A stretch of DNA of 64,000 bases. Origin: Fagopyrum homotropicum. Its lineage: Eukaryota > Streptophyta > Magnoliopsida > Caryophyllales > Polygonaceae. This document shows positions 1 through 9,891 of this stretch, one piece after another (position 1 is the first letter of the stretch; every line of letters starts with the position of its first letter). The DNA lies in contig BSWB01000001.1 in NCBI GenBank assembly GCA_033239125.1, forward strand, positions 139,639,981 to 139,703,980. Reading direction: 5' to 3'. Both the position numbers and the translations under genes were made by a program. The notes below the pieces were generated by a model. That model was not told the origin of the DNA. It saw only the letters and a list, made by a program, of their open reading frames with translations, and ran no database searches.

Positions 1-2
1 TC

Positions 3-2504
3 TTGAAGGAGCTTCTCTCTAACAAGAGGAAGCTAGAAGACTTCGGAGAGGTTAAGATGAGTTCGGATTCTTCGGATCTCATCAGAACCATGAAGGAGAA
101 AATGCCCCCAAAGCTAAAGGATCCAGGGTCATTTTGCATTCCCATAGGAGTGGGAGATGTCACATACGATGCGTTATGTGACTTAGGAGCAAGTGTGAGC
201 ATCATACCACTTGCATTGTGTAGGAAGATCGGTTTAGGCGACCCTAAACCGGTGAAGATGACGTTGTACATGGCGGATCGATCCATCACTCGCCCCGTCG
301 GTATTGTAGAAGACGTCCCAGTCAAGCTAGGTAAATTCTTTGTTCCCATTGATTTTGTCGTGCTTGACATTCCTGCAGATAGTCCGGTCCCGATCATACT
401 CGAAAGACCGTTTCTTGCAACTTCCGGCTGCATAGTCGATTGCAAGAATGGTAGACTCGCTTTTGACATAGGAGAGGAGAAAGTAGAGTTCGTTCTTTCT
501 ACTCTAGTGAAGGAGCCAATCTTCGATGAGGATATTTTCGATATCCAAGATGAAGAAGGTTTATCTAGGGAGGAGGTAAGTGCGATTCTCTTTAACGATC
601 CTTTACAAAAGGTTATCACTATGAGTCTAACCAATGTAGGGGAACAAGAAGAGTGCAATGAGGCAATTGAAGCCTTAGAAGCACAAGAAGAGATAGGTGA
701 AGTGGAGTTTGAGAAACTTCACGATGAGGCAGAAAACGTGAGAATCCACGGTTATACCCTGTATTCCACGGCCGTGGATTTCACAGCCAAAATCATGCCT
801 CACTCCAGGGAGTTATACGGTCGTGGAGAAGATGTGACAACCGTATTTCCCTTCCACGCCCTAAACCACGGCCGTGGAGGACAAGATCCACCCGTAATTT
901 TGGCCGTGGAAGAGAGTGATCGAGACACTTCTTCAACTTCTTCTGATTCTTCTCCCACACACTCATCACCCTTAGAAACTTCTAAGGAGACATCGGACGC
1001 CTCTCAAGGATCATTGGAAGCTCCGAAAGCAATGGAACTCAAACCACTTCCTACTCATCTAAGGTACGCTTTTCTAGGATCTAATTCTACCTTTCCGGTT
1101 ATTGTTAGTTCCGATTTAAGCATAGATGAACATAATCAGCTCATGATTGGCCTTAGGAAACATAGGAAAGCTATAGGCTATACTATTGAGGACTTAGTAG
1201 GAATTAAACCCTCCCTATGCATGCACAAAATATTAATGGAGGAAGATTTTAGAACTTCAAGACAACCTCAAAGGCGGTTGAATCCGACCATGAAGGAGGT
1301 TGTCAAGAAGGAAATTCTTAAACTTCTTGATGCAGGTATCATCTACCCTATCTCCGATAGTAAGTGGGTGAGTCCGGTTCAAGTAGTTCCGAAGAAGGGA
1401 GGAATGACGGTCATCACCAACAAAAACAATGAACTCATTCCTACCCGAACCGTGACTGGATGGCGGATGTGCATAGACTACCGCAAGCTCAACAATGCAA
1501 CGCGGAAGGATCATTTTCCATTGCCATTCATTGATCAAATGCTTGAAAGGTTAGCACAACATTCACATTTTTGCTACCTTGACGGTTATAGTGGTTTCTT
1601 TCAGATCCCGATACACCCGGATGATCAAGAGAAGACCACATTCACGTGCCCATGGGGTACGTTCGCTTATAGGAGAATGTCATTCGGGATTTGCAACGCC
1701 CCAGCCACCTTCCAACGGTGCATGATGGCCATCTTCTCCGAATACGTAGAGGAAATCATGGAAGTCTTCATGGACGACTTCTCCGTATACGGTTCCTCTT
1801 TTAACGATTGCCTTTCTAACCTTTCTCTTGTTTTGCAAAGGTGTGAAGACACTAACCTAGTTCTTAATTGGGAGAAGTGTCAATTCATGGTTAAGGAAAG
1901 AATCGTATTAGGTAACTTAGTCTCTAGTAGAGGGATAGAAGTAGACAAAGCTAAAATAGAGACCATAGAGAAACTTCCTCCCCCAATTTCGGTGAAAGGG
2001 ATAAGAAGTTTCCTAGGACATGCTGGATTTTATAGACGTTTCATTAAGGACTTTTCTAAGATATCAAAACCTCTCACTAATCTATTGATGAAGGATGCGG
2101 TTTTTGAGTTTTCGCAGGAATGTTTGGATGCGTTTAACACCATTCGGCAAGCTCTAATTTCAGCACCTATTATCCAACCTCCGGATTGGACTTTCCCCTT
2201 TGAGATTATGTGCGATGCTAGTGACGTAGCTATTGGAGCTATTCTTGGACAACGAAAGGAAGGGGCAACCCATGCCATATACTATGCTAGCAAGATGCTA
2301 GATGAAGCGCAGCTCAACTACGCCACTACCGAAAAAGAGTTTTTAGTCATTGTCTATGCTATTGACAAGTTTCGCTCTTATCTTGTAGGTGCAAAGGTGA
2401 TTGTCTACACGGATCATGATGCGATCCGGTACCTCCTTGCGAAGAAAGATGCGAAGCCAAGGCTAATTAGATGGATTCTTCTCCTACAAGAATTCGATCT
2501 TTAG
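3..2504 (+). pseudogene. Athila pol, first part: protease, reverse transcriptase, RNase H
   Basis: Open frame of about 833 codons entering from the left, so no start is assigned. Protease active site is D-L-G-A-S near residue 60 (DTGA type). A Glu/Ser-rich linker at about residues 190-340 contains two copies of the CCACGGCCGTGG motif in coding sequence. RT follows: fingers motif with WVSPVQVVPKKGG, then FGICNAPATFQ near residue 560 and the catalytic FMDD near residue 590. RNase H begins at MCDASDVAIG near residue 737 and runs to YTDHDAIRYL. The frame stops at a TAG (2502-2504) exactly where family members continue into the end of RNase H. The next two open segments are in the same frame, so this is a nonsense codon and not a natural end. 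Confidence 0.85.
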
Positions 2505-3938
2505 ATCCGCGACAAGAAAGGTTCAGAAAATTCTGTTGCGGATCATTTGAGTCGCCTAACACATCTAGAGGACGACCATTTACCCATCAACGACTCCTTC
2601 CCAGACGAACACCTACATCTTATTGAGGAGTGCATCGATGTGATCTCCAAAGGTAACGAACCATGGTTTGCTGATTTTGTTAACTATTTCGTTTGTCAAG
2701 AGATACCGCCCGGACTATCCTACGCACAAAGGAAGAAGTTCTTTAAGGACGTCCGGGAATACTATTGGAACGAGCCTCTCCTCTTCAAGAGAGGTCCGGA
2801 TGGTATCATTCGGCGATGTGTGCCGGAAGATGAGATGCAAAGTGTCATCCGTCATTGTCATTCACTACCTTGTGGAGGACACGCTAGTTCGAACAAGACT
2901 AGCGCAAAGGTATTGCAATCTGGATTCTTTTGACCTACTTTGTTTAGAGATGTGCAATCCTTTGTTTCTTGCTGCGATGCTTGTCAAAGAACAGGCAATA
3001 TCTCTAGGAGGAATGAGATGCCCCTCAACAACATCCAAGAGGTGGAGATTTTCGACGTTTGGGGAGTCGATTTCATGGGACGATTCCCATCCTCTTGTGG
3101 TAACCAATACATACTATTGGCGGTGGATTATGTTTTTAGATGGGTGGAAGCAATTGTCTCTCCCACCAATGATGCCATGGTGGTGGTTAAGTTCTTCAAC
3201 AAGACCATTTTCCCGCGATTTGGGACACCAAGGACGATCATTAGTGATGGAGGTTCTCACTTCATTGCCCGGCGCTTTGAAGCTCTTCTAGCTAAGTATG
3301 GGGTTACTCACAAGATCGCTACCCCTTACCATCCACAAACGAGCGGACAAGTTGAGATCTCAAATAGGGAGATCAAAGGAATTCTAGAGAAGACGGTTTC
3401 AAGGACTAGGAAGGATTGGTCTTTGAAGCTTGACGATGCATTGTGGGCATACCGGACTGCATACAAGACTCCCATAGGAACCACACCATACAACCTTGTG
3501 TATGGGAAGTCTTGTCACTTGCCGGTAGAGTTGGAGCACAAAGCGTTTTGGGCTATCAAGAGGCTGAACTTCAGCATGAAGGAAGCGGGAGAGAAGCGTC
3601 TCCTAGACATCAATGAGCTGGATGAACTCCGCTTGAACGCCTATGAAAACGCTAAGATCTACAAGGAGAGAGCAAAGCATTGGCATGATAAGCATATCAT
3701 TCCAAAGGACTTCAAAGAAGGAGATCAAGTTCTCCTCTTCAATTCAAGACTTCGTCTCTTTCCAGGTAAGCTTAAATCTCGTTGGACCGGACCTTTTTTA
3801 ATTAAGCGTATTTTCCCCCATGGTGCAGTTGAAGTATGGGGTGAAGCGAGCGGAACTTTTAAGGTGAACGGCCAACGACTCAAGAAGTATACGCCGGAAC
3901 TCCAAGCTGAAGAGTTCGCGCCTACCGCACTCGAATAA
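2505..3938 (+). pseudogene. Athila pol, second part: RNase H end and integrase
   Basis: Same frame as the upstream pol segment. It starts just after the TAG with the RNase H to integrase linker (VADHLSRL-type end). The integrase zinc finger is HCHSLPCGGH followed by CCDACQ. A TGA at 2931-2933 falls between the His and Cys halves, where the family normally has Trp (GFF then PTLFRD), so it is one G-to-A transition away from TGG. The catalytic core has D in VDFMG (about 3066), D in IISDGGSHF (about 3243) and E in GQVEIS (about 3354). The C-terminal domain ends around FKVNGQRLKKY. Integrase is otherwise intact. A functional product would need read-through of two stops. Confidence 0.83.
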
Positions 3939-4767
3939 GTGCGAGATTGGTCTAGCTACGGACCTTAAACAAAGCGCTTCTTGGGAGGCAACCCAAGGTA
4001 TTGCATTTTCGTTTTTACTTTTGATTCATAGATTAGCTTAGTATAGACGTTTTTGCTTTGTTTTTGCCTCGATTCCTTCCGGTATGTTCGTGTTTTTGGA
4101 TGCAGGAACGATGGAAACGGGAAAGGAAAGGATAATGTCGAAGAAAAGTGACGAAATTTGGACTTTGGAGCTTTACAGAGGGTTCCACGGCCTAAACCAC
4201 GGTTGTGACAGCTACAGTACCCGTAATTCCCAAAAGCCTTTGAAAAATCACCAAAACCACGGTTCCGTACACTTCCACGGCCGTGGAACACCCCGACAGA
4301 CCGTGATTTTCAAAATTTTGCCTGCGACTATATAAGCCACATTCTTCACAAAATTCATCCCAAAAACCCTCTTTCCACGACCTAATTGCCGAAAATCCAC
4401 GACCCTCTCTCAATCACTCGTTTCCTAATCGTTTTCAACGATTCTTCTCCCTAAACTGAAGCAAATCCAACCACAAACAAGATCCAAGCGACGAATCGAG
4501 CGGAAATTCATCAACGAACGCACAATTCGGATTTTTCAATCCGAAAAATAGGTTTTTTCTCTCTTTTCGATTCTTGGCAATTTGGTTCGTTTTTGTTAGA
4601 GATTTTTAGGAAGAACTGATTAAGATTGGAAGGAATTAGACTAGGACTGCCTGTTGTTGAGATTGATTGCTGTTTTGGTGAGATTTGTGATTTTCTGAGA
4701 CGAATCACGGTCTCTGGGGGAATTACGGCCGTGGTTTGCCCAAGAACAGACCGTAATTTTGAGCAGA
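3939..4767 (+). other. Athila pol-ORF spacer with palindromic motifs
   Basis: Non-coding spacer of about 0.8 kb. It contains CCACGGCCGTGG at 4275-4286 and several half-sites (CCACGGCCTAAACCACGG near 4183, TTACGGCCGTGG near 4723). A TATA-like TATATAAGCC at 4330-4339 could serve a separate transcript for the downstream ORF; this is inference. Short open frames here are not supported. Confidence 0.45.
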
Positions 4768-6336
4768 ATGGATTTTGTGAGAAGAGTCTTGGGGAGGATA
4801 AAAGAGAAGAAAAATGATCAGAATAAGAAGAGGAAGGGTAATCCCTCCTCCTCCTCATCCTCTAGGGCACCACCACCCTCTTCCCCTTCACCTCCATCCT
4901 CACCTTCACCTCCATCCTCACCCCCTCACCCTAGAGTCCCGACCATACACGACGATCATCTCGATGCACTCGAGAGGATCAAGGAGAGGCCGGTGATTGG
5001 CCCTAGGTACTTGTTGTTGGAGGATCTAGCTCCTCTCAACATAGTTGATGACCTTACTTGGCTCTTGGATAGAGCCGGACTTATTGTCTTCTCGGCTATC
5101 CGAGAAGACGCCTATGAGGAGATTACACGGGAGGTTGTGACATCCTTTGAGCACATCCATGTAGATAGGACCGTCTCTTTCCGTCTAATGGAGAGAGACT
5201 ACCATTTGAGCATCCGTGAGTTTGGGACCATTTTTGGGTTTCAAGAGACCTTTAACGGTCGATTTCCTAGTGGCGTTTACGCCAAGGACTTTTGGGAGGA
5301 GGTGGCTATGATTTACGCTAGCGAGAACCGCTGGCAGCCCGCTGACACCAAGGCTAGGTTGATGTACCACCTAGCCTTGAAGATAGCTCACCGTGTTCTT
5401 TCGGAGTGTCTCTTTCCTAGGACGGAGACGCCCCAAAAGATCAAGACGGATGAGCTGTTCTTGCTTTACTCCATGCTTTATGGACGCCGTGCTGATTGTG
5501 CTACTCTCTTGGCTGCTACTATGAGCAAGCTCAAGAATAAGAAGAAGGGCAACATAGGATATGGTGGGATAGTTACCCACATTGCTAGGAGCTTTGGTGT
5601 TGATTTTTCTGCTTGCACCTGTATACCGGCCGTTCCTTTAGGGCTGCATGCTTTCATGGTTAGGGGTCTCATTTTCCCCACACATAGAGGACCGCCTTAT
5701 GCGGGTATGCCATGGGAGAGCAGGACAGGTAGGGGTATAGAGTGGCTACCGGAGTACTCCATTATGGCGGGACGCCATAATTGGAAGGAGACGTTTGCTG
5801 CCATGCATGCGAACAAGATAGCAGCTCCCCCATATGTCCCACCGCCGGTTGTTGAGGAGGAGATGGGAGATCAGTTTGAGAGCAGAGGAGGCGCTGAGGA
5901 GGAGTTTGGCACGTTTCCGGATCAGCCGGAGGCGGCCCCCGATGCACCTAGACGTTCACCACGTCCAGCTCGAGCTTCAGGCTCGTCTTCTCGCCGCGCT
6001 AGCGTGAGTGAGAGGCCTACGTGGATGACCACACCTCCTACATGGTATGGCGTTCCCCCTCCTTGGTCTACGGAGCAGACAGCAGCACCAGCACCACCAC
6101 CAGCACCATCCGACGCTCCAGCATGGTATAGCCACACCCCGGGATGGTACGAGCAGATGCCGGATTGGGCTACCGGACTTTCAGATAGAGTAGGAGCATT
6201 GGAGATCCGAGCTGATGCTAGAGACGGACGCCTAGACGACCTCGACCACATGATGAGGGATGTCTACCGCCAGCAGTTTGGGCGGTTCTATGATCCTAGC
6301 TTCTCTCCATTCCCGCCTCCACCAGCGCCGCAGTGA
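4768..6336 (+). CDS. Athila downstream ORF (env-position protein of unproven function)
   Basis: About 522 codons; the first ATG in frame is at 4768 (MDFVRRVLGR). N-terminus is basic, then a Ser/Pro-rich stretch (residues 20-55), then a folded-looking domain of about 300 residues with the Athila-type sequence MERDYHLSIREFGTIFGFQ, and a Pro/Ala-rich C-terminus ending in PPPPAPQ. In Athila elements this position after pol is described as env-like, while related plant proteins are filed as an Athila ORF1-type family. I see no signal peptide, transmembrane segment or fusion peptide, so an envelope role is not supported. It lies 830 bp downstream of pol and probably needs a spliced or separate transcript. 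Uninterrupted, unlike pol. Confidence 0.75.
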   Translation: MDFVRRVLGRIKEKKNDQNKKRKGNPSSSSSSRAPPPSSPSPPSSPSPPSSPPHPRVPTIHDDHLDALERIKERPVIGPRYLLLEDLAPLNIVDDLTWLLDRAGLIVFSAIREDAYEEITREVVTSFEHIHVDRTVSFRLMERDYHLSIREFGTIFGFQETFNGRFPSGVYAKDFWEEVAMIYASENRWQPADTKARLMYHLALKIAHRVLSECLFPRTETPQKIKTDELFLLYSMLYGRRADCATLLAATMSKLKNKKKGNIGYGGIVTHIARSFGVDFSACTCIPAVPLGLHAFMVRGLIFPTHRGPPYAGMPWESRTGRGIEWLPEYSIMAGRHNWKETFAAMHANKIAAPPYVPPPVVEEEMGDQFESRGGAEEEFGTFPDQPEAAPDAPRRSPRPARASGSSSRRASVSERPTWMTTPPTWYGVPPPWSTEQTAAPAPPPAPSDAPAWYSHTPGWYEQMPDWATGLSDRVGALEIRADARDGRLDDLDHMMRDVYRQQFGRFYDPSFSPFPPPPAPQ

Positions 6337-7702
6337 TGAGATTTGCCGATTGACCGATCGCTTTAGACATTCCGCCACCATCTTGTGAGTTTCTTTTTCT
6401 TTTCTTCTTTTCTTTCTTTCTTTTGAACATTAGGGACAATGTTCGTCCTAAGTATGGGGTGGGATGTACTAAAAGTTTGTAATAACTCTTACTCACTATG
6501 CTTGCTTCTATTCGAGACTATTTGCATGTTCATAATATTGTTGCACGTTTCATTATTGCATTGCATGAAAAAGAACTTGAAAAACCCATAAAAATTGACA
6601 AATTTTGAAACTTTTGTGCTTCTAATGAATTGAGATGATTTCTATGATAATCACTACTTGTGAATTGAGTTTGATGACAATTGCATGCTTAAAAGATTAG
6701 TGAATTGAAAAGAAATTGAATGAATAGATTTTACCTCTTTTACAAGTTTTATAATGTGATGAATATTGTCTAAATCATGTTGAGAAATTGAAGTTGAAAT
6801 CACACTATAAGTTCTTATACTCCTTGTTGAGATGATTAAGGCAATTCGATTTTTCTTTCTTCTTTCTTTGATCATTTTAGCTCCTCATTGAAATATTGAC
6901 CTCCTTTACCTATCCGGGAATTTGGAGAAGTGAATGAAAAAGGCATGTTTGATGTGGGAGGGCCATGAGAGCAATTAATTGCAATCAAAAGAATAGAAAG
7001 GAATTCTAGGTTTGGGGAAGTCAATCATGACGATGAGTAACTCGGCACCATTCACATAGCCGGGTGTTTGTGTCTTGCCAAAGTCGGATTGAGCGATATT
7101 CCTAGCGGATTATGGTATGTGCGCTAAGGGTTTGAGGCATCTCATAAAAATTGAGAAACGCCAATCTCCTAGGCTTCGGTTTTTGTGCACCTCTATCCAT
7201 AACTCCAAAAGTAAAATCGAAAAATGAAAGGAAGAAGAGCGAAGCTCTAAGTTGAAGTGTTGCGGAAACCGCAAAAGAAGAAGAAGGGTAGTTGTCCACT
7301 TTCCCGGATTTATGCACCACATTCCTCAAAGTTTCCTTCCCTTTCCACATTCTAGACCTTTTCTTTGAAAGTCCTTATGATCAAAAAAATGTTATATGAC
7401 TTGGTGATCTAAATTGAAGTTTCTTATGATTGATTTTGATAATGTTTGAAGGTTATGATGCTTGTTTAGAAGTTTAATTGATTCATGAGTTTTCTTTGCT
7501 TTTTACTCTTTGGATAAGTGTATGAAAGTCTTATAAACAATTGAAGCAAGGTTTGAGGATGATCTATTCTTTAGAAGGCACATTCCTCCAAAAGAAGTAT
7601 TGCTTTGAGAAGGTACACATATTTCATCCTAACTCTTGTTTAAAGCTTTTTGAAAGACCTTGCTTAGGGACAAGCAAGTGTTAAGTATGGGGTTATTTTA
7701 TT
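6337..7702 (+). other. Athila 3' non-coding region with two polypurine-tract-like motifs
   Basis: No coding sequence is supported in 1.37 kb. Two copies of the same motif occur: TTAGGGACAA followed by TAAGTATGGGG at about 6430-6460 and again at about 7672-7692, the second ending 10 bases before the LTR. The second is the likely polypurine tract for plus-strand priming; the first resembles it but is 1.2 kb from the LTR. The minus-strand open frames at 7102-7350 look like chance. Confidence 0.5.
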
Positions 7703-9438
7703 TGTTAGCATGAAATATTGTGATATTTTAGGCACGTTTTCTAAGTGTATTTGATTCATATTGATAGTCTTTGATTTAGCATTGTTGCATTTGTGAGCTA
7801 GTTTGCCTATATTGTTGATATGGATGTCTACACTAGCTTTATGTTGATTATAGGTGATTGAGAGTCATTTCCGAACGAAATCGAGCAAAGAAGAGTTGAT
7901 TGAGTATGTCCATGGATTAAGGGCATTCTTAGGAGCAAATTGGAGTTCAACTTGAGGAATGCACGAGTCTAGGGAAGAATCACGTTCTTGCCCTAAACCA
8001 CGCTCTAAAATACGGCCGTACTACAAACCACGTTTAGTTCCACGGCCGTGGAACCTTGCAAGGAGAGGCGTGATGCATTCCAGTAACTATTACGGTCGTG
8101 GAAACCATGGTTCAAACCGTGACACTTTCCACGCTCTAAATTACGGTCGTGGAACCTTCCATGACTGTGATCTTGGCGATCTTTTTCGCCACACTTTGAA
8201 GCCACGATCTTTTGAAGATTGGGTCGGGCCGATATCTTATCTTGCCCTATAAAAAGACGGACGAAGCAAGATTCCGTCATCTCGCTTACATCCACGCATT
8301 ACCCTCGCTTATCTTCGATTAGCGGCACAACCCTCGCTTGGAAGCATTTTACATCTCATTGGAGATCGAAGTTCGTGTTGGGATTTTGCCCTAATCTCGC
8401 ACCTTTGGTGGAGATTGTTGTTGAGATTTCCGGATTGGCGGAAGATCGAAGCTTTTGGAAGATTGTTGCAAGAAGATTTCTCTTCTTGTTTAGGTTTGAT
8501 TTGGAAGACGGATTGACATCCCGTTCTTCCTTCTTTCCTAAGATTGTGATTGTTTGCTTTATTCTGAATCTATTGACAACATTTGTTCTTGGTTGTGACT
8601 TTGAGATTGGTTTGAAGATTATTGAAAGTTTTCGGAAGTTTTCATCTTTCTATCTTTTAATTCTTGAATTTGATATCAACATGACTGTTATTGGCTAAAA
8701 ACCCTTAACAATTCTAAGGTGAAGGGTTGATAGTTGTGGCTTAGATGATGATAGATCGATCGTAAACAGATTAGACCCTGAGAGTTTGAGAGAATCGTCG
8801 ACGAACCCTAAATCACGGTTTGATCTTGAGTTCCACGGCCGTGGAGTCTCAAGATCTACCCGTAATTTCCCTTAAGTTTACGAACCTGCTTTTACTTCAA
8901 TCCAAAGTTAAAGATTTGCTTTAACTTAGTTTAGGCTTGCCTTTTCTAGGTGGTAGTGAAGCCTCAACAACCTCTACCTCGATTGTGAGTGTCACAACCG
9001 TAATCGGCTAAGTTAGTCTTGATCCTTGGATTACAAGTTTGGGTATTTGACATTAATTCTTACCTTCAGAACCTTTCTATATTGAAGCCTCAACAACCTG
9101 TATAGAGAGTGTCTTGTAGGTGAGTCATATAAGGTTTTTGGAACTTCACCGTACGATTACCTTACATTAGTATACCTTCGCATATCTCAACTCTGTCTTT
9201 ATATCATTAGTATATCTTGAATCGATTGACACAGCTTGATATTTGGATCTTTAGGATTGTTGTTTTCCCAATAATTTGCAAAGCTCTTACATTTACCTGC
9301 TTGACAATCTGCAATTGAATTTGTTCCCATCCAAATCCCTGTGTTCGATACTCTAGAATACTTGCTAATCTACGCCGATCCGTACACTGCGGGTTCGCTT
9401 GCTTGATTCTAGTTTTATAAATTTAAAGCTTATTTGCA
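7703..9438 (+). repeat. 3' LTR of the + strand Athila element
   Basis: Starts TGTTAGCATG after the polypurine tract and ends AGCTTATTTGCA. The limits are set by an inverted copy at 9892-11432. A TATA box (TATAAAAA, 8248-8255) lies about 550 bases in. Upstream of it (7990-8170) is a cluster of CCACGG / CCGTGG / TACGGCCGTA half and full palindromes. Downstream, in the predicted transcribed leader, is a 35-base near-palindrome centred on CCACGGCCGTGG (8833-8844). Length about 1736 bp, some 195 bp longer than the inverted copy. Confidence 0.85.
8248..8255 (+). promoter_or_regulatory. TATA box of the Athila LTR
   Basis: TATAAAAA, about 545 bp inside the LTR. The inverted LTR has a matching minus-strand TATATAAG at 10878-10885, at the equivalent depth. 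By family convention this marks the U3/R boundary; the transcription start was not determined. Confidence 0.5.
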
Positions 9439-9740
9439 CACACCTCTAGGGGCGAATAGCTATCCTCATTGGATGAGTTGGCTCTAACCGATCTTCCCGG
9501 CCTCCTCCTTTTCTTTTTCTCCTTGAGGTTGTTTATTTCCAGCCTCATTTGGAACATCATGTCTGTTAGATCATCAACCTTCATTTGATGACAATCCGTT
9601 TCTTCCCTACGAGTCGTCTCACTCCATTGGAGTTGAGCTTCCTTTTCCGCTAACTCCGATTGAAGATCACGTTCTCTTTCTTCAGCCATTTTTCTCTCCT
9701 TAAGCTTTCTCCTCAAAGTCCTCTCAAGCTCTTGATCAAG
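9439..9740 (-). pseudogene. Athila Gag N-terminus (second, inverted element), truncated
   Basis: Reads right to left from about 9740 and runs into the end of the neighbouring LTR at 9438. The product is charged and predicted coiled coil (LDQELERTLRRKLKERK, then MAEERERD and a Lys/Arg-rich tail), typical of the start of Athila Gag. No convincing ATG upstream of LERTLRRK; stops precede it in frame. It is cut where the + strand Athila LTR begins, so the rest of Gag would lie left of the window if the + element inserted here. Confidence 0.6.
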
Positions 9741-9847
9741 AGGTCTTCGTTATTCCTAGACCTGCACATACACTCGAAAAGATATCAAATAACAAGGGAG
9801 AAGCTCCCAAGCTTGACAACCGATAACCGAATTCGACCTAGACCAAA

Positions 9848-9865
9848 TCCCCGGCAACGGCGCCA
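9848..9865 (-). other. Primer-binding site, tRNA-Asp
   Basis: The + strand reads TCCCCGGCAACGGCGCCA, identical to the 3' end of plant tRNA-Asp(GUC) with CCA, so the minus strand carries the 18-base PBS. It lies 26 bases from the inner end of the inverted LTR (9892). This fixes the orientation of the second Athila element and supports the Athila lineage. Confidence 0.88.
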
Positions 9866-9891
9866 AAAACTTGTTCGCCACTTAGCGTGCA

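Larger units (their letters stand above)
1..9438 (+). mobile_element. Athila-type Ty3/gypsy retrotransposon, 3' part
   Basis: The window opens inside an Athila-lineage LTR retrotransposon. Order: aspartic protease, RT, RNase H and integrase in one frame (3-3938), a second ORF (4768-6336), a long 3' non-coding stretch, and a 3' LTR (7703-9438) starting TGTTAGCATG and ending TTATTTGCA. The Athila assignment rests on the pol sequence, the additional ORF between pol and the LTR, and the adjacent inverted copy of the same LTR, which is followed by a PBS for tRNA-Asp, the usual Athila primer. The 5' LTR and Gag lie left of the window, so the target-site duplication cannot be checked. The element looks fairly young: pol has only two nonsense codons. 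Confidence 0.88.

Noticed and set aside
4759..4767. Earlier start for the Athila second ORF
   Set aside because: Begins with TTG; the first ATG is at 4768.
7102..7350. Overlapping minus-strand frames in the Athila 3' region
   Set aside because: No relatives recognised; lies in known non-coding retrotransposon sequence.
9848..9865. Match to the 3' end of a tRNA-Asp
   Set aside because: Only the last 18 bases of the tRNA, next to an LTR: a primer-binding site, not a tRNA gene.
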